Under the pieces are notes generated by a model. The model had not been told where the DNA came from, searched no databases, and saw nothing but the letters and a program-made list of their open reading frames with translations. A stretch of 64,000 bases of DNA, taken from Marsupella aquatica. Its lineage: Eukaryota; Marchantiophyta. Location of the stretch: assembly GCA_973895155.1 (NCBI GenBank), contig OZ316893.1, positions 24,056,001 to 24,120,000 on the forward strand, read 5' to 3'. Every line of letters begins with the position of its first letter. Within the stretch, counting starts at the first letter, position 1. Shown piece after piece: positions 11,987 to 22,626 of this stretch. The translations under genes and the position numbers were made by a program.

Positions 11987-13203
11987 TAGTGTGTATTTTA
12001 ATTCAATGTGTCTTACCAAGGTGCATTCCTTTGTATACTTTAGATTTTGAATTTAATCTGGCACCCCTCTAAATTTTTCAATCTCTGCTATACTTTTGAT
12101 CATCCACTATTTAACAAAGCTCAGGGAAGTTCTAGCCATCAGTGAAGAAGAAATGATCTAATTAAAGTGCACTCCTCATGTCTTTAAGTTCTACTCATGG
12201 TTTTGTGTCTTAAATTTATGGTTTTAATTCATTTGAGTGTCATTACCTAAGATAAGTACATAAGTATCTTTACTGGTGTATAGTATGTGCAAAACCCAAT
12301 ACCATAGACTTAAATTTTTCCTGTTCATTATTATTTTTATTTAAATGTGTACTTTTATTCTTGTACCTTATGTGCACAACTTTTCAATGTCACGCTTCCT
12401 AATCAATGTCCTATGTATATAGGCCACAAAAAAATTAGATCACCTCTATTTCACTAAAAAACTTAAACTTTTTGCTAGAGGATAAAATAACTTTTCATGT
12501 TCCAAGATGAGTATGCTATATCAAGAGAAAAGCACCCAAGAAATCCCGTTCTCATCTTTCATGGAGTTCCGTGGACAACCCAGCAGATAAGTGCACTGCC
12601 TTAATTAGCAAGTGTAGGGATAAAACGTTAAGAAAGAGATAATAGAATCTGAAAAAAAATTGAACACGATATGAGGACTAGCTCTTTTTGGCTTTTTGGT
12701 CTCTTTTCTTGTTCCCTCTTGATTGGGATTTTGGTCTGTGGGATCAGGTCAGCCTATTTTTTAAGTGCAAATTTTAGCCACATTTCACTTCCCCAAAAAA
12801 CTTTCGCCACTTTTGGCTAGTATTCACTACATTTTTTTACACCATTAGCCACTCTTCCACCAAATCATGGACCCCATTAGCCAGAATCTAACAGTCCTCT
12901 TTAACTCTAGGGATTTCTGACGGTCACAATTTAATTCAGTAAAATCTGACAGAATATTTTTAGAATCTCCTCCCTTCGAGAAGCAAACATTCACCACATT
13001 GGCTAAAAATTAAAAAACCTTAAAAAATACACTGGATCAGGTCTTCTGTTGAGCCCCCCTGCTCTTTGGCAGTTTGAGATATACTAGGATACTATGGTAG
13101 TAGACTAAGAAGGGTTGAAAAACCTGAACAACTTGAAAAGAAAATTACAAGTGTGAATTAATTCGAACACACATGGCCTAGACTGATTGACATAAAGATA
13201 CTT
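11987..13203. other. AT-rich intergenic DNA before Copia-1
   Basis: Apart from the diverged copy of the 106-bp repeat at 12515-12575, nothing recognisable. Short frames only. Confidence 0.5.
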
Positions 13204-13208
13204 GGTAA

Positions 13209-13553
13209 TGTTAGGATTTACTCTTAGGTCTAGAGTAACGACTGCACCGGAGTTAAGGCTAACCTTAGTCGCAGACTTGGTTAGGTTAGTCATGTTGTGC
13301 ACACTCTATAACCAAGCGGTGTTTACTTGGAGAGAGGAAACTCATGCTCATTGTTACGGAGCTAGTTGAGAGATAGGGAGAGCTTGTGCTATGGATGCTT
13401 GGTATGGCCGGTCGACCTAGAGTGCAGTAAAGCTCATGTGTGTTCCCATGGACATAGCCTCATGTGGAGGTAAACCATGTATCTCTTTGTGTCGACTCTT
13501 GTGCGTTGGATGGTTCATGGGCTTGCCGTTGCGATTGTTGTCTATGCTCAACA
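13209..13553 (+). repeat. Copia-1 left LTR, with solo-LTR-like context
   Basis: Begins TGTTAGGATTTACTC and ends CTCAACA. It is bounded on both sides by GGTAA (13204-13208 and 13554-13558). The next 101 bp (13554-13654) match the sequence downstream of the right LTR, with about five differences, instead of a primer-binding site and gag. Confidence 0.8.
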
Positions 13554-13554
13554 G

Positions 13555-13827
13555 GTAAGTAACTCAAATAAGACAAAGTAGTCAAAATTATTCACAAAGA
13601 CAAATCCCTGTGTTCTCGTGCCTCGGTTCTCCCCCACTGCCTACTGGAGACCCATCGGTGGACTTCACTTTCCTGAGTTAAACGGCGATTAGGTTTGTAA
13701 CTGGCCTTTTTGTGTTTAAATCGACATTTTTTGGGGGTTACTATAGGGTGATTTTTTCCTAACCCCGGCCGCCCCATACCCCCGTCTTTACCCCCAAACC
13801 TCCTGTCAAATTGAGGGTATTGGGTCT
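13555..13827. other. Non-element sequence between left LTR and the remaining coding part
   Basis: 13554-13654 copies the right-hand host flank of Copia-1. 13655-13820 has no visible relation to Copia and may be filler from the rearrangement that removed gag and most of the protease. Confidence 0.55.
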
Positions 13828-14913
13828 GTGAAGATTCAAATGTTTGATGGCGATGTGCGCACAGTGTCCGGGGTCAAGTATGTACCTAGCATGCGTAAGA
13901 CTCTGATTTCACTTGGTGTGTTGGATTCAAATGGTCATCAATGGGACGTTATTGATGGTGAACTTCAAGTCAGGTCGGGAGAGACAATGATTTTGAAGGG
14001 GAACAGAAAGAAGAATTGCATGTGTTGCAGGGCAATACTGTATGTGGAGAGGCCAATGTAACCAAGTCTCACAAGGAGATGATTCAACTGTGGTATTCAT
14101 GGCTAGGCTACATGAGTGAGAAGGGTTTCTAGGCTATTTTGTAAAAGTATGGTCTCATTTCTGATTTGCAGTCTTGTAAATTAGAGTTCTATGAGCATTG
14201 CATTCTTGGAAAGTAGCATCGTCGTGATTTTGGTGTTGGAACTCATCGTTCCAAGACGGTTCTTGAGTACATACATAATGACGTGTGGGGTCCATCCCCG
14301 ACTCTCTCACACTCTGGAAAGTTGTATTATGTATCATTTATTGATGATTACTCAAGATTTATGTGGATTTATTTCATGACGCATAAGTCTGATGTTTTGT
14401 CCATTTTTAAGAAATGGAAGGCCTAGGTGGAGAATCAGACTGAAAACACGGTCAAGTGTTTGGATACAAGGGTGAAGAGTCTGAGGTCAGACAATGGTGG
14501 GGAGTACACTTCAGTGGAATTTGAAGAAAACTATTTAGAATAGGGGATAACTTGCCATCTCACCACAATTTATACTCCGCAGCAAAATGGTGTCGTTGAG
14601 AGGCTCAATATATCGGACACTATTTGAGCGGTCACGGAGTATGTTGAGCCAATCAGATTTACCACAGGAATTTTGGGCAGAAGCTGTCAATACCGTAGCT
14701 TAATTGGTAAATCTTTCTCCTTCTAGTGCTATCAATTTCAAAACACCGTTTGAGATGCGCTATAAGTGGCAAGCAGACTATCATGGCTTGGTAGTTTTTG
14801 GAAGTGATGCATATGCTCTCACACCAAAGCAGAATAGGACCAAGTTGGATCCTACCTCCAAGAAATGTGTTTTTCTTGGGTACCAAAGTGGTGTGAATGC
14901 CTATAGGCTATGA
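13828..14913 (+). pseudogene. Copia-1 protease end and integrase remnant
   Basis: The frame opens inside the end of the aspartic protease region (KIQMFDGDVRTVSGVKYVP, then LISLGVLD). It continues with a GAG-pre-integrase stretch (LWYSWLGYMSEKGF) and integrase core motifs: HNDVWGPSP, FIDDYSRFMWIYF, LRSDNGGEY and TPQQNGVVER. At least six in-frame stop codons interrupt it. The active-site aspartate and the catalytic dipeptide of the protease are missing together with gag. It cannot encode a working integrase. Confidence 0.85.
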
Positions 14914-15285
14914 GATCCTATTGCCTGTAAGCTTTTTGTCAGTAGGGATGTTTTCTTCAATGAATCTAGATTATTGAAGGAGGAAGATAATACTTAGGTT
15001 TCCCGTACTGACAAAGGAAAATCTCATATCCTGGATCTCGTTGAGGGGGAGATTGGTCATGAAATGCATGACCGGAGAGAAGGAGTTGCTCCAATTATGG
15101 AATTGGTTCTTGTGCCAAAGAAACTAGAGGAGTTTGTTGATGCTGGTGAGCAACAAGTGGATGCTGCTGAGCTTCAAATTGTACTAGCACACGCAGATTA
15201 ACCGGAGTCATTAACTAGAAGAACATCTAGTCGCATTGTACACGCGCTCCACCAAGGGTATGGACAATGGGTTGATTCATCTCAG

Positions 15286-16226
15286 TTGCAAGAGGAGGAT
15301 TTTGTTACTGATGATGAGGGTGATGTGTTGATTTTGGAAGAAGGGGAACCTTCTTCATTTCATGAGGCAAGTGCTTCTAAGGAGAAGCATAAGTGGATTG
15401 CAGCAATGCAAACGGATATGCAATCACTAAAGGACAACAAGACTTGGGAGCTTGTCAAGCAGCCTGAGGGACAACAAGTGGTGGATAGCAAGTGGATATA
15501 CAAGTTGAAGGATCAATCCACGGGAGGTGGATCAAAGGTGTACAAGGCTAGGTTGGTAGCCAAATGATTCACACAGGAAAAAAATGTGAATTACAATGAG
15601 GTCTTCTCATCAGTTGCTAGGTACTCAACAATACGGCTATTGTGTGTGCTTGTTATTATGTTTGATTTGTTGCTAGATCATATGGATGTTGTTATAGCTT
15701 TCCTCTATGGCACCTTGGAAGAGTTGATCTTCATGAGACACCCGCTAGGTTTTGTGAAGAGAGGGCAAGAGGATTTGGTTTGCAGATTGCTGAGATCCTT
15801 GTACGGGTTGAAGCAGTCACCAAGACAGTGGAATAAGTGGTTTGATGATTGGATTCGTGGGATAGCAAGCCAGTAAGTACCCCGTCCACACTTCAAGTTG
15901 TCATCAACTTTCTATCCTACGGAAGAGACAGAGAAGGGGTTGATGTCAAAGGTTCCTTATGACAAGGCAATGGGGAGTCTCATGTATTTGATGACTTGCA
16001 CTAGACCTGATCTTGCCATGGCTATGGGCAAGGTGAGCAAGTACATGTTGAATCCAAGGAAGGTACACTGGGAAGCAGTGAAGTGGATTATTTGGTACTT
16101 GAAGAGTACCGTGGATCATGGTCTATTGTTTGATGCACATGCTGATAATGCTAGATCATTGATGGGCTATGTAGATGCTGACTATGCACAGGATTGGATC
16201 GGAGGAGGTCAACAATAGGTTATGTG
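15286..16226 (+). pseudogene. Copia-1 reverse transcriptase remnant, catalytic centre deleted
   Basis: Copia RT motifs are present: KWIAAMQTDMQSL, TWELVKQPEGQQVV, SKWIYKLK, YKARLVAK, LDHMDVVIAFLYGTLEE and LLRSLYGLKQSPRQW. One stop lies at about 15565 and another at about 15874. The frame then jumps directly to the connection region (YPTEETEKGLMSKVPYDKAMGSLMYL, TRPDLAMAMGKVSKYM). The intervening piece that carries the YVDD active site in this family is absent. The frame runs to GYVDADYA and is broken by the 1.5-kb insertion at 16227. Confidence 0.85.
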
Positions 16227-17720
16227 TAGTGGTGGACCTTGTCACCCAGCGCCCTCACCAATCCTAGCACTTGCGCCTAAGTGCCCTTGGTGCCCGAACG
16301 CCTCCACGAAATACCTCGAGCAAGCATCCAAGTGCCTCTAGCACCACCAGCGGCCACTCCCATACGAAGTCGCACTTGCTCACCTACACGACCGCTACTC
16401 AACGGTCCTCACTATCTGCACAAACAACCAAGCACTTTGGTAAGTAACCCCTTCGGATCTAGAACTCGCCGAGTCTAGCATCCTAACTCAAGCTCAACAG
16501 ATGTTGGTAAATAGGTCAGCGATAGGTCCTCCCGATGCCATAAGCCGGAACCAGAACCCACGCCCACTGTCCGTCCAGGACAGCCCCTTCCTTGGGCGCG
16601 GCCCAGGTTCCCCCTCGTACCTATCCATCACCACTGACCGCCCTGACCTTAGGACATGCTCATGGCCCAAATAGCGTAGCTTGTCCTAAAGCTTGTCCCA
16701 AGCTTGTCTCAACACGCCGGGACCAGAACGGCCCCGACTCTAACACCGACTCCCGGTTTGCCCCACTGATGGTCTAGGGACCGAGTGCCCTTGGGACTCA
16801 GCCTCCATACCTACTTGGCCTTGCCTCCCCAATGCAAGCTCCCTTGGGAGGCTAAACGTGGCTTGGCTGCTGTTCGGCAGGATTTGGCAAATGGGCAAGC
16901 TAACACCCGCAAACCACAAGAACCCATGGCACCCCCAGACCCAATTGAGCTCAGGAGGGCGTAGCTCTCTTCAAGAGCTTTCCAACGAACCCAATAAGTC
17001 CTCCAACGAACTTCCCGTTTGGAAGATATCGCCATTTCCGTTTGGCGGTTTCCCTTAGTGTCGCGACCGCCGCGGCTCACGACTTCGGCTCGCTCTTAGC
17101 CCCCAGGGAGACACCACTCCCCTCATATATGCTTCTGGAGACCTGCCACCCTCGGACCAGCTTTGGTCCCTAAACATTTGGCTCCCAACCCGGATTCCAT
17201 CGCGCATAATGGGCGTGCCACCAACTGGCAACGCCCATAACTTTCTTGATAGGCATCCGCAAGCGGAGTGCCTTAGCCTGTTGTGACTGGGCTGACCCAG
17301 TGCTCATGCCTAGGCCCTCAGGTCTGATCGCTGCTCGGGGCCCCTGACCGGCCCAACCCGGCTCGGGCCACAACTTGCGCCCCAAGCGTCCGTTGCCAAT
17401 GGCATCAACTTCATTGGCCTTGGGCCCAAGAGGAGCTCACTTCCAAGCCCTCAGAACTCAAAGCCCATCCGATGGTCCGGACGGCCACCCTTGAGCCCGG
17501 TCCATTTCCCCTTGACCCAACCAGCGGTAGGCTAGTCCAAGTCCTTAGTGTGTGTCCCCAGCTTGGCCTCTTGCCTCGCTAGTGCCACGTCTCATCACCC
17601 ACCAATCTCCCCATGCTAAGTCCTCCCCGGATGGCCTATCCGGGCCTGGACCATAAGGGAGCTCGGCGTCGGAGTCAGCGACGCCGGAGCTAAGTGTTAA
17701 GGTAGTCGAGTTCCGCGACT
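16227..17720. mobile_element. Unclassified 1.5-kb GC-rich insertion in Copia-1
   Basis: The Copia RNase H frame reads GGTTATGTG up to 16226 and resumes at 17725 with TTCACACTTGGCGG. The intervening 1494 bp plus a repeated TGTG (16223-16226 and 17721-17724) are foreign and clearly more GC-rich than the surroundings. It has no long reading frame and no convincing LTR or TIR ends; the first and last dozen bases are only weakly inverted copies. It could be a non-autonomous transposon or a rearranged LTR fragment. Confidence 0.65.
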
Positions 17721-17724
17721 TGTG

Positions 17725-18147
17725 TTCACACTTGGCGGTGGATGCATAAGTTGGAGGTCTACTTTGCATAAATGTATTGCTCAGTCTACTACAGAAGCGG
17801 AGTATGTTGCAGAAGCAAAGTATGTTGCAGCAGCAAAAGCAGCAAAGGAAGCAATTTGGTTGGATAGAGTGATCACTGAGATGGGATTGCCACAGGGGAA
17901 TGTGAAGCTCCATTGTGATAGTCAGAGTGCGCTCCACCTTGCTGTGAACCAGGTGATGGATAGGAGAATGAAGCACATCGACGTCAGGTACCATTTTATC
18001 AGGCAGGTTGTGTCTAATAATATGTTTGAGCTAGTCAAGATTAAAGGTAAACTCAACCCGGTTGACGCTTTTACCAAAGTGATTCCTTTGGAGAGTTTTT
18101 CTAGACACCGTGATGTGTTGCAGGTTTTGCAATTGCCTCACAAGTAA
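17725..18147 (+). pseudogene. Copia-1 RNase H C-terminal part
   Basis: Continues the interrupted frame with FTLGGGCISWRSTLHKC, STTEAEYV, AAKEAIWLDRVITEMGL, HCDSQSALHLAVN, KHIDVRYHFIRQVV and NPVDAFTKVIPLE, the normal end of a Copia polyprotein, and stops at 18147. A short in-frame duplication (EAEYVAEAKYVAAAK) sits near the catalytic Glu. It is followed by about 190 bp and the polypurine tract before the right LTR. Confidence 0.85.
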
Positions 18148-18338
18148 GGTTACTTAACATTTGTATAGATATTGAGATATGCTCTTGCTCTTTCCTTATA
18201 TAGGCTACGGCTTAGTTCTGGTCTACTCTCATATAAACAAGGAAAAACCGGTTTGGTTTTTCTTTCCAGAACTTCCTGTTGAGCAATCATATTGGTAGCA
18301 GTCTTTACCCTCCCTTAGACCAGAGTAAAGGGGGAGAT

Positions 18339-18683
18339 TGTTAGGATTTACTCTAAGGTCTAGAGTTACAACTGTACCGGAATTAAGGCTAACCGTAGTC
18401 ACAGACTTGGTTAGGTTAGTCAAGTTGTGCACACTCTATAACCAAGCGGTGTTTTCTTGGAGAGTGGAAACTTAGGCTCATTGCTACGGAGCTAGTTGAG
18501 AGATAGGGAGAGCTTGTGCTGTGGATGCTTGGTATGGCCGGTCGGCCTAGAGTGCAGTAAAGCTCATGTGTATTCCCATGGACGTAGCCTCATGTGGAGC
18601 TAAACCATGTATCTCTCTGTGCCGACTCTTGTGCGTTGGATGGTTCATGGGCTTGCCGTTGCAATTGTCATCTATGCTCAACA
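18339..18683 (+). repeat. Copia-1 right LTR
   Basis: 345 bp, TGTTAGG...CTCAACA, preceded by AAAGGGGGAGAT and followed by GGTAA (18684-18688). About 93% identical to the left LTR. Confidence 0.85.
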
Positions 18684-19321
18684 GGTAAGTAACTCAAATA
18701 AGACAAAGTGGTCAGAATTATTCACAGAGACAAATCCATGTGTTCTCGTGCCTCGGTTCTCCCCCACTGCCTACTGGAAACCCACCCGAACATTTTGGCT
18801 GAGGTCTGTGTCACTTTTTCAGGCCAGGGTTGCTTTCTCACACTCGATGCTGCCCATGCCCTAACTGTCCATTGTTATCTAAGCCATCAAATTCTACTTA
18901 CAAGGCCTTCCCAACTTTGGAATTGCTACAGGGTGCCCACCATTATAGTAACCTTCTCATCTGGGGGGAGGTTTGCTTCAGGATTTATAGCTCTTAATTG
19001 CATTAGCTGAAATAGAAGGATTGGATCAAAAAGCCATACAATCTATAAGACCCAGGTTTTCCAAGCTCCGTGGACTTGCCATCGCCAATGCTTGTTGACG
19101 TTGCTAGCTTCCTCGTGATCTGAGGCAAATGTGATTGATGAATGACTGGTTGTGTCAGCTTCTCCAACTATGTCAGTCTATACTTGAGAGACGATCTTCT
19201 ACAGTGTATATGCTGAGATGTCACCAAAATTTCATCCCAATAAACATTTCAGGTAGGCAAGGTTGTGTTTGAATGGCACCGTCAATTTTCCAACAAAGGA
19301 AGCAAAGAATGCGCTACAATT
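18684..19321. other. Host flank of Copia-1
   Basis: No gene seen. 18718-18862 has an inverted relative at 31060-31200, showing that this sequence existed independently of the LTR. The remainder leads into the tandem repeat that hosts Copia-2. Confidence 0.5.
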
Positions 19322-19455
19322 CACAAGGACTATGATGACATTTCCAGAATCTTACTACCTTGAATAGATATCCAAGTCATGCAATTTATTGAACAGGCAC
19401 AGCGAAGAGAAAGGCCGTTACCACATTGCAAACAGAAAATCACAAGGACTATGTT
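19322..19455. repeat. Host tandem repeat, first unit and start of second
   Basis: Unit marked by CACAAGGACTATG, then ACATTTCCAGAATCTTACT, then ATAGATATCCAAGTCATGCA. CACAAGGACTATG occurs at 19322 and again at 19441. The second unit is cut at 19455 by Copia-2 and continues at 26438. Confidence 0.8.
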
Positions 19456-19680
19456 TGTTGGAATTCTACTTAGAATTATACGTTCCATGCAAGTTGCATA
19501 AAATTGGTTACAAGCTATGCTATGTTCTTGGTAGCTTCTATTAGTTTCTTGATTGGCATCTAGCCCCGTGGGTGCCACTTGTTGAGTATTGCCAGCAAGC
19601 TATTTAATGTGGGGCCTGCCCTGTGTTCATTGTCTTTTATTCATGATTCAGTGAAAAGGTGTCCACGACCCTTTTCTTCA

Positions 19681-19692
19681 TGGTATCAGAGC
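19681..19692 (+). promoter_or_regulatory. Copia-2 primer-binding site
   Basis: TGGTATCAGAGC directly after the left LTR, the usual Copia site for priming by the 3' end of initiator tRNA-Met. Confidence 0.9.
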
Positions 19693-19819
19693 CCTGAGTA
19701 TTCTATGTTGTGTGAGGAGCAAGTGCCCTTGAACATTACCTGTGAGTATAGGGAGAGAGTGTCCTGTAAGTCCAGCTACAAGACAAAGTGAGACCTGAAT
19801 TTTTTTGAGTCGAGGAGCA

Positions 19820-20705
19820 ATGGAATTTCGTTACATGAGCACCAAGGAAAAGAAGCTTGATGGGTCCAAGTACCCCATATGGTCCTTCTGTATGCAGCAG
19901 ATCCTAGTGGAGAAGAACCCATGGAATATTGTGAAGGGAGCAGATGAAGCACAAGAATCTGACGAGGAGGGCTCTGACGATGAAGAAGTGGAGGAGCTCC
20001 AACCCGTGTTGAGTACAAAGCAGGAGGCGCAACCCAATGTTCTTGCTTACGTTAGCGATCTTGGATACTATTATGAGTCGATACACATTGATGCAAGATC
20101 CCACAATTTTGTGGTCTTTGCTTAAGAGAGCATATGGTGCTAATACCCTGGTTTGACGGCGCATGCTGAGGCGACAACTGCTCACCATGCGATTTCCTAA
20201 AGGTCGGTCCATGTCTGAGAATTTTTGGCATGTTGGCACCCTCCTTTCACAACTTGCTATCGTCAGAGCTTCTCCTACTGATAATGAGATGGTGGACATT
20301 ACAGTGTTAGATGCACTTCCAGCTAGCTGAGATGTGTTTCAAACCATGATAGCCGGTCGTGAGGTACCTCCGACATATGTTCAGCTTGAGAATCTGGCTC
20401 TTGCAGAAGAGCACAAGCGCAAGAATCGCCCAAAAGTCACTAAGGCAGCTTTCTGGGCTCACACATCGAACTGCGGGAGAGGACATGGAGCTTTTCGTGG
20501 CGGTCATAGACCTTTCACAGTCGCAATTTCCAGGGGCCCCCTCGGGCTTCCCCTGGAACCAACTTTAACAAGCAGCGTGGAGCTTGCCACCTTTGTGGAG
20601 ACTCCAATCACTATGCTCGTGAATGTCCTTCAAAATCTCTAGAAGCACAGATCCAAGAGCTGACAGCTAAGCTTACTAAGCTTCGTAGCAATAAGCCGAG
20701 TGCTA
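19820..20705 (+). pseudogene. Copia-2 gag remnant with zinc knuckle
   Basis: Starts at an ATG (19820) with MEFRYMSTKEKKLDGSKYPIW, the usual N-terminal part of Copia Gag. It passes through an acidic insert (ESDEEGSDDEEVEEL) and breaks at a stop near 20123. Other frames then carry RRQLLTMRFPKGRSMSENFW and a CHLCGDSNHYAREC zinc knuckle (near 20582), the RNA-binding CCHC motif, followed by a coiled-coil-like stretch. At least one frameshift and stops near 20123 and 20330 make it non-functional. Confidence 0.85.
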
Positions 20706-20707
20706 AT

Positions 20708-22623
20708 TTAGCTGAGGGCGACAATAACCCCAAGATATTTGTGGATGCTGATGAAGAAGCCTTCGATGAGGATCTCTCTAGAGATCAGGCAATTGTTCAA
20801 GCTAATCTCTTTGAGATCAAATCAGACCCCAATGAGGATTGGTTTCTGGATTCAGGCGCTAGTATTCACCTGGCCGGAAAGAAACATGTTCTTTCCAACT
20901 ATGTACCGGTTTCTACTCACTCCATTGTGACCACTGTTGGGGGTTCAGCTTTGGACATCAAGGGCAAGGGGGCCATCCATTTTGATGAGAATAAATCTGT
21001 TTCTAATGTTTTGTATGTGCTGCGTACTCGCAAAAGTTTACTTTCTATTGGCAAGCTCACTGATCTTGGCCATGTTGTGTACTTTAATTCCACTCGTTGT
21101 GTTGTGTTGGATAAAGCTAAGAATCCTTTTCTCACTGGTTCTCATGATTCTTTCAATCGCCTTTATCGTTTGGATCGGGGTCCACCTGACAAATTTGTAA
21201 TTCCCCCCGATTCCCTTTCTTCTTTATTTTTGCCATCCCGTCTTTGTCTTTTGTGCCATCAGGTGGAATCTACTCTTCCATTTGTTTCATCTGTTCCATC
21301 TGTTCCTCCGGTTTCCCATGTTCCATTTCCACCTACTCTTGTTGATCTCTGGCATAAACGCATGGGGCACATCAATTTCCAAAAATTGCACCACATGTCT
21401 ACTCATGGCTTAGTTGAAGGTCTTCCTCACCTTCCTCATGTCAAACTTCTCTGTTCCACCTGTATCCATGCCAAACAGACTAGAGAAAGGATTCCCCAAA
21501 ACTGTCGGTCCCACACTACTCGTCCTTTTGAGTTGGTGCACAGTGATGTTTGTGGACCTTTTTCTGTTCCATCTCTTTCTGGGGCCCGATATTTTTTCAC
21601 CTTCACAAATGATTTCACTCGACACTCTTGGGTATATTTTCTTGTATGTAAGTCTGAAGTCTTCTACAAATTTCAAGATTTTTGCTCCTTCCTCTTGAAT
21701 CAATTTCAGGCTCATATTGGCTGTTTATGTTCAGATAGGGGAGGGGAGTATAACTCCCATGAATTCAATCGTTTCTGTACTGTCCATGGGATTTGTTGAC
21801 ATTTTATAGCAACATACACTCCTCACCAAAATGGCGTCAGTGAGCAGAAGAATTGGACCCTCCTTGAAGGGGCACGTAGCTTACGTTTTAACACACAACT
21901 TCCTCATTTTCTCTGGGAAGAAATGGTCTGCACCGCCAACTTTTTCTTCAATCGATCACCTACCTCACTCTGCATTTAAGTACTCCATATGAAAAATTAT
22001 TTGGGCAGAAGCCCAGTCTTCAACATCTTCAAATTATTGGCTGTATTTCTTATCGCCATATTCCCAATCAACTGTGGACCAAGCTTGACATCAAGTCTCA
22101 TGCTGCTCTTCTTCTGGGCTATGATGAGCAGACAAAAGGTTATCGCTGTTTTTCTCCTGAGAAGAATAAGATCCTAATCAGCCGTGACGAACACCATTTT
22201 AAGGTGCCCTCTCTCTTTGCATCTTCCCCCAAATTCTTTGATGTCTCTGCCACAGAACCTCTTCCTTCCTCACTCAGTCCCACCATTTTACCTACATCAC
22301 CTGTTATTTCTGACATTTCTTCGTCTTCCCTTCCCCCTTCTTCTCCTGTTCCTGCTTCCGCTGTTTCCTCTCCAGATCGTAGTTTTGGGCGAATCACAAA
22401 GCCCAATGTTTGCATGGAGGGCTACGTACTCCAACTCTCTTCCACTGACATCAATGCCTGTGCTATTGAAACTGATGATCCCATCAGTGATAATCTCAGC
22501 CTCCAGAAAGCTCTCTCTCACCCCCGATGGTATGCTGACATGGAAGAAGAAATTATGTCCATACATAAGCGACAGACCTGGACTCTTGTTCCCCTTCCTC
22601 TTGGAAAATTGGCTATCCCCTGA
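20708..22623 (+). pseudogene. Copia-2 protease, integrase and start of RT
   Basis: Protease active site WFLDSGASIHLAG (near 20840), then SIGKLTDLGH. A GAG-pre-integrase zinc-binding region (LWHKRMGHINFQKLH, CSTCIHAKQTRE) and integrase core motifs (ELVHSDVCGPF, FTNDFTRHSWVYF, CSDRGGEYNS, YTPHQNGVSEQ) follow. A stop lies at 21797. A frameshift near 21975 leads to GYDEQTKGYRCFSP, a Ser/Pro-rich linker and the RT start (MEEEIMSIHKRQTWTLVPLP). The Helitron interrupts it at 22627. Confidence 0.9.
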
Positions 22624-22626
22624 AAA

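Larger units (their letters stand above)
13209..18683 (+). mobile_element. Copia-1: defective, chimeric Ty1/copia LTR retrotransposon
   Basis: LTRs of 345 bp (13209-13553 and 18339-18683) start TGTTAG and end CTCAACA. They differ at about 23 positions by my count (about 93% identity). A polypurine tract (AAAGGGGGAGAT) precedes the right LTR. GGTAA lies before the left LTR and after the right LTR, as a target duplication should. The internal part holds protease-end, integrase, RT and RNase H remnants, all in the same frame (Copia order). There is no gag, no primer-binding site and no YVDD motif. GGTAA plus 96 bp of the same flanking sequence also follows the left LTR, so that LTR looks like a solo LTR joined to a 5'-truncated element. 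A 1.5-kb unrelated insertion splits the RNase H region. Confidence 0.85.

Noticed and set aside
13209-13654. LTR of 446 bp for Copia-1 ending at ACTGGAGACCCA
   Set aside because: Similarity of the two ends does extend that far, but no target duplication fits, there is no typical terminus, and the extra 101 bp also occurs without an LTR at 31060-31200. The 345-bp LTR ending CAACA with GGTAA duplications explains all of this.
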